NCBI GenBank assembly: GCA_019843655.1 | Contig: JACDQD010000005.1 | Coordinates: 15,155,575 to 15,219,574, forward strand | Origin: Lethocerus indicus | Taxonomy: Eukaryota; Arthropoda; Insecta; Hemiptera; Belostomatidae | Length of the DNA: 64,000 nucleotides | Direction of reading: 5' to 3' | Part shown: positions 61,540 to 64,000 of the stretch, one piece after another | How the letters are laid out: every line of letters starts with the position of its first letter | Position numbering within the stretch: the first letter of the stretch is position 1 | Notes under the pieces: model-generated | The model's input: only the letters and a program-made list of their open reading frames with translations | Databases searched by the model: none | What the model was told of the DNA's origin: nothing | Translations under genes and position numbers: made by a program

Positions 61540-64000
61540 AGCTTCGTATATAAACGTAACCGGACTGTGTAGAGCGATTTGGAACCGCTTTGGTCGAGCG
61601 TCTTCAGATTTTTCAGATAAGTGAACTGGATTTCGAGAATAGATTGGAATAATATAGTACACAATGAATCACTGAGAAGAGGGGTCCTTTGAAAACAGAT
61701 GGTGAAATTGATTCTTTTTTAACCGATGAGTTTTTAAAACACAAATTTGGGCTCTACCTGTAGTTCAGAATGCACCAAGTACGATTATGATGTAAACCGT
61801 ACTGCGAGAGCCTGAAAAGTACAAATGATCAACACTACCGGCATACTTTTTATCCATAATTTATTCTGCTTGCCAAGTACGATTAATGTAACAATTTACC
61901 GAGTAAAGTGGGTGGGCATTATGCGATAGTGGTAACCTTTTTAAAATAATGTTTTCAGTACTGAGGCCATTCCCGAAACCATTTTTCTTCCCCTTGAACG
62001 ATACTAATAATAAATGGCCAGGAGGAGAATCGGTTGCGGGCTATATTTACGCCTCGGTTAATTTAATGAAAATCTTGACGACAGCCATAAAAATTTGTGG
62101 CTTTCCCCGGAATTTTATGTACCCCACTTAGTTTTAAACACGGTGTTTATAGCTTATCGAAATATACGTTTCGTGACTTATATAAAGTGCGACTGGAATC
62201 GTGATCAATTCTGTTTTATCATCGTCAACTTATCGACGGGATTATTATTTCCCAAATCTTATTGCAATCTCAAGCTTAAATTGCTCTCCTGTGCCCCTGA
62301 TTTAAATTGCCTAAGTCTAATTGCAAGTGGTTCGAGGAATTGACTTCTCATTGGTAGAGTAACTGACCAATTCCAAGATTTCTTGTAACTTTTTCCGTAA
62401 ATTACTGGCCTGGTTCCGTCGAAACAATTTTATTTGTGTTCTTCAGTACTTTGCAAAAAATAAACTTTCTCTTATTAACTGAGATTACTTTTTATATAGT
62501 TAAATTAAGAAATGGAGCTCGGCGGTCCGGAAAATTGCGGTAACTCCTGAGTAATAAGAGATATCTGGAAATTACTTCTGGGATGTAAGAGCCCAGGTTA
62601 CACTTATCGCCATCCCACGCGAGGATTTACGATAGAAATTTTCAGTAGAACATTGCCTCAAGTTTGAGAGAAATATGAGTGATATTTACCGCTTTGGTAG
62701 GGGGGCGGTTCTGGCCCAAGCCCACCGATATGTTCGGAAATTTATATTTGAATGGTGCCATTAGATCGACAAGTGGAATACGTTTTCCTTCGAACCCTGC
62801 GCTGTATTTCTCCTTCAGTGCCAAAACCGAAATGTTAAATTATATCAAGTCACAGTTGCTGGATTTAAACCTTTCTATATTTTATCAACTCTTTTGTCAA
62901 GTGTTTGACTAATGTCTCTTTTGTAGTCATTTTAGCTTTATTACTGATTATTTTAGATTATTATCGGCTGTTCAAATGATGCATGTTCTAGCAATATAAA
63001 TCAAAAGGTGAAACTGGCTGCTAAACAGGTGATTACCCGTGCTTTAAAATTGGCATTAATATTTTATTATCCAGTAGTTTTTATTGTAAAAATTTAACAC
63101 GGTAATTTATTTAAATAGTGCTATTGAGTTATATTGACCCTTGTCATTGTATTCCCGTCGTATAACGCTCCGAGTACTAGAATTTTGAGTTTATACATCT
63201 GTTAAGTGCTAAAATAACAGGGGCACCTGAATGCGGCATGGTTTGAGGGATGAGATGACTCAAAGGTATTCCGTGAACCTGCTTCTCCCCATCCCGCAGT
63301 TTTCATTTAATTTTGTGAATAATCGGTGCCGACGTTTCTAATCTCTTGTGTGTAATAGACGTTTATAACTGAATCTCGACGTCATAATTAATTCAGGGCG
63401 AAGCCGTCGCGGCATTCTCACGGTCTTGGTTTTGCCAGGGCCGTGCAATATTAATTTCAAATACATCTTAAGCAAAGCCGAAAGACCGCTGTAATGAGAG
63501 GGGGTCCTTGCTTCCATTATGCAGGCCCACTCGTCGGGCACCTTGAAAGCGTTTTCCGCAAATAATTTCGGCTACTGCTCTTGATTTAGATTTTTATTAG
63601 TTTTGAGGAGATGATTAGGATTATGGCTCAATAGGAATTGAAGACTATAGAAAAACTGATCATCGTACTTCAAAGTTAAATTGACACTAATTATTATATG
63701 GTATAACGTAGCATCTCCAAAATGTCATTAAGGTCGTTAATATTATTTAATCATGCTATTAACATAATAGTTTCTAATGGGACAGTTAGAAGTAATATAC
63801 AGGGTATTGCTGGTATAATGTGTAAGGAATTTTATTAATATAAACCTGCCTTTAATGGCGTAAACGTCTCCTACTCGTCGGCATATCCTGTGGATTGTTT
63901 TCATACCAAACAGGCTACAGTACGGCTTTGGGCCGCCTAATAATGATGTCGCAGCGTCGCTTTTGTGTTCTCATTAATACGTGAGAAGAGGAGGACATTT
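61540..64000. other. No gene recognised
   Basis: A+T-rich to the window end. An A-box/D-arm-like TCTCATTGGTAGAGTAACTG at about 62346-62365 lacks an acceptor stem and a B box. Remaining open frames are under 85 codons without domains. Confidence 0.55.

Noticed and set aside
62346..62368. D-arm-like ATTGGTAGAGTAACTGACC
   Set aside because: Looks tRNA-like, but no anticodon stem, T arm or matching acceptor sequence follows.
1..64000. CRISPR array, operon, prophage, endogenous virus or reverse transcriptase
   Set aside because: No regularly spaced direct repeats, no tandem same-strand genes, and no catalytic motif of a polymerase or integrase other than the mariner relics was seen.

Overview
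The window looks like nuclear intergenic or intronic DNA from an arthropod, most likely an insect. It is about 60% A+T and is peppered with short G+C-rich, CpG-containing pockets. It carries several long (TA)n microsatellites and tRNA-derived (SINE-like) sequences. It also holds two relics of mariner-type transposases, one of them the insect type with an N-terminal DUF4817 helix-turn-helix. I see no operon structure, ribosome binding sites, rRNA, histone genes, CRISPR array, or bacterial or viral gene. Open frames reach at most about 150 codons. They overlap on both strands, show no recognisable domain, and are about as long as chance allows in this much sequence. I therefore call no intact protein-coding gene.

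Layout. Positions 1-12,300 are unannotatable DNA with two large (TA)n tracts (4.6 and 6.06 kb), purine and G/C homopolymer tracts and several stem-loops. A tRNA-derived SINE-like piece lies at 12.34-12.45 kb. A pair of diverged sequences at 9.67 and 19.82 kb aligns without gaps over about 99 bases and keeps the same reading frame; it is probably an old dispersed repeat. From 20 to 27.8 kb I see only palindromes and compositional pockets. At 27.84-28.05 kb (minus strand) is a decayed C-terminal mariner transposase fragment. From 28.2 to 35 kb there is a possible TATA-box plus splice-donor arrangement (30.9-31.05 kb) and a (GA)n tract beside a CpG-rich block (33.2 kb). At 35.06-35.11 kb is a second tRNA-derived sequence. 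At 35.88-36.42 kb lies the best-supported feature: a 0.54 kb internally deleted mariner-like element with 54-bp inverted repeats (53/54 identical) that keeps both ends of its transposase frame. From 36.4 to 64 kb there are (TA)n, (CA)n and (TAAA)n tracts, a strong 11-bp-arm hairpin (47.85 kb), a candidate 34-nt microexon (55.82 kb), an 86-nt fold-back (57.76 kb), a 47-bp-period duplication (59.1 kb) and a third tRNA-like head followed by three consecutive hairpins (61.4-61.54 kb).

No gene pathway can be described. The functional content that can be supported is mobile-element debris plus possible cis-regulatory or splicing signals. If a host gene spans the window, it does so with very long introns. 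The microexon candidate and the promoter/donor candidate are the two places to test that. I found no convincing new biological system. The most unusual property is the excess of long C/G homopolymers over A/T homopolymers in an A+T-rich sequence.
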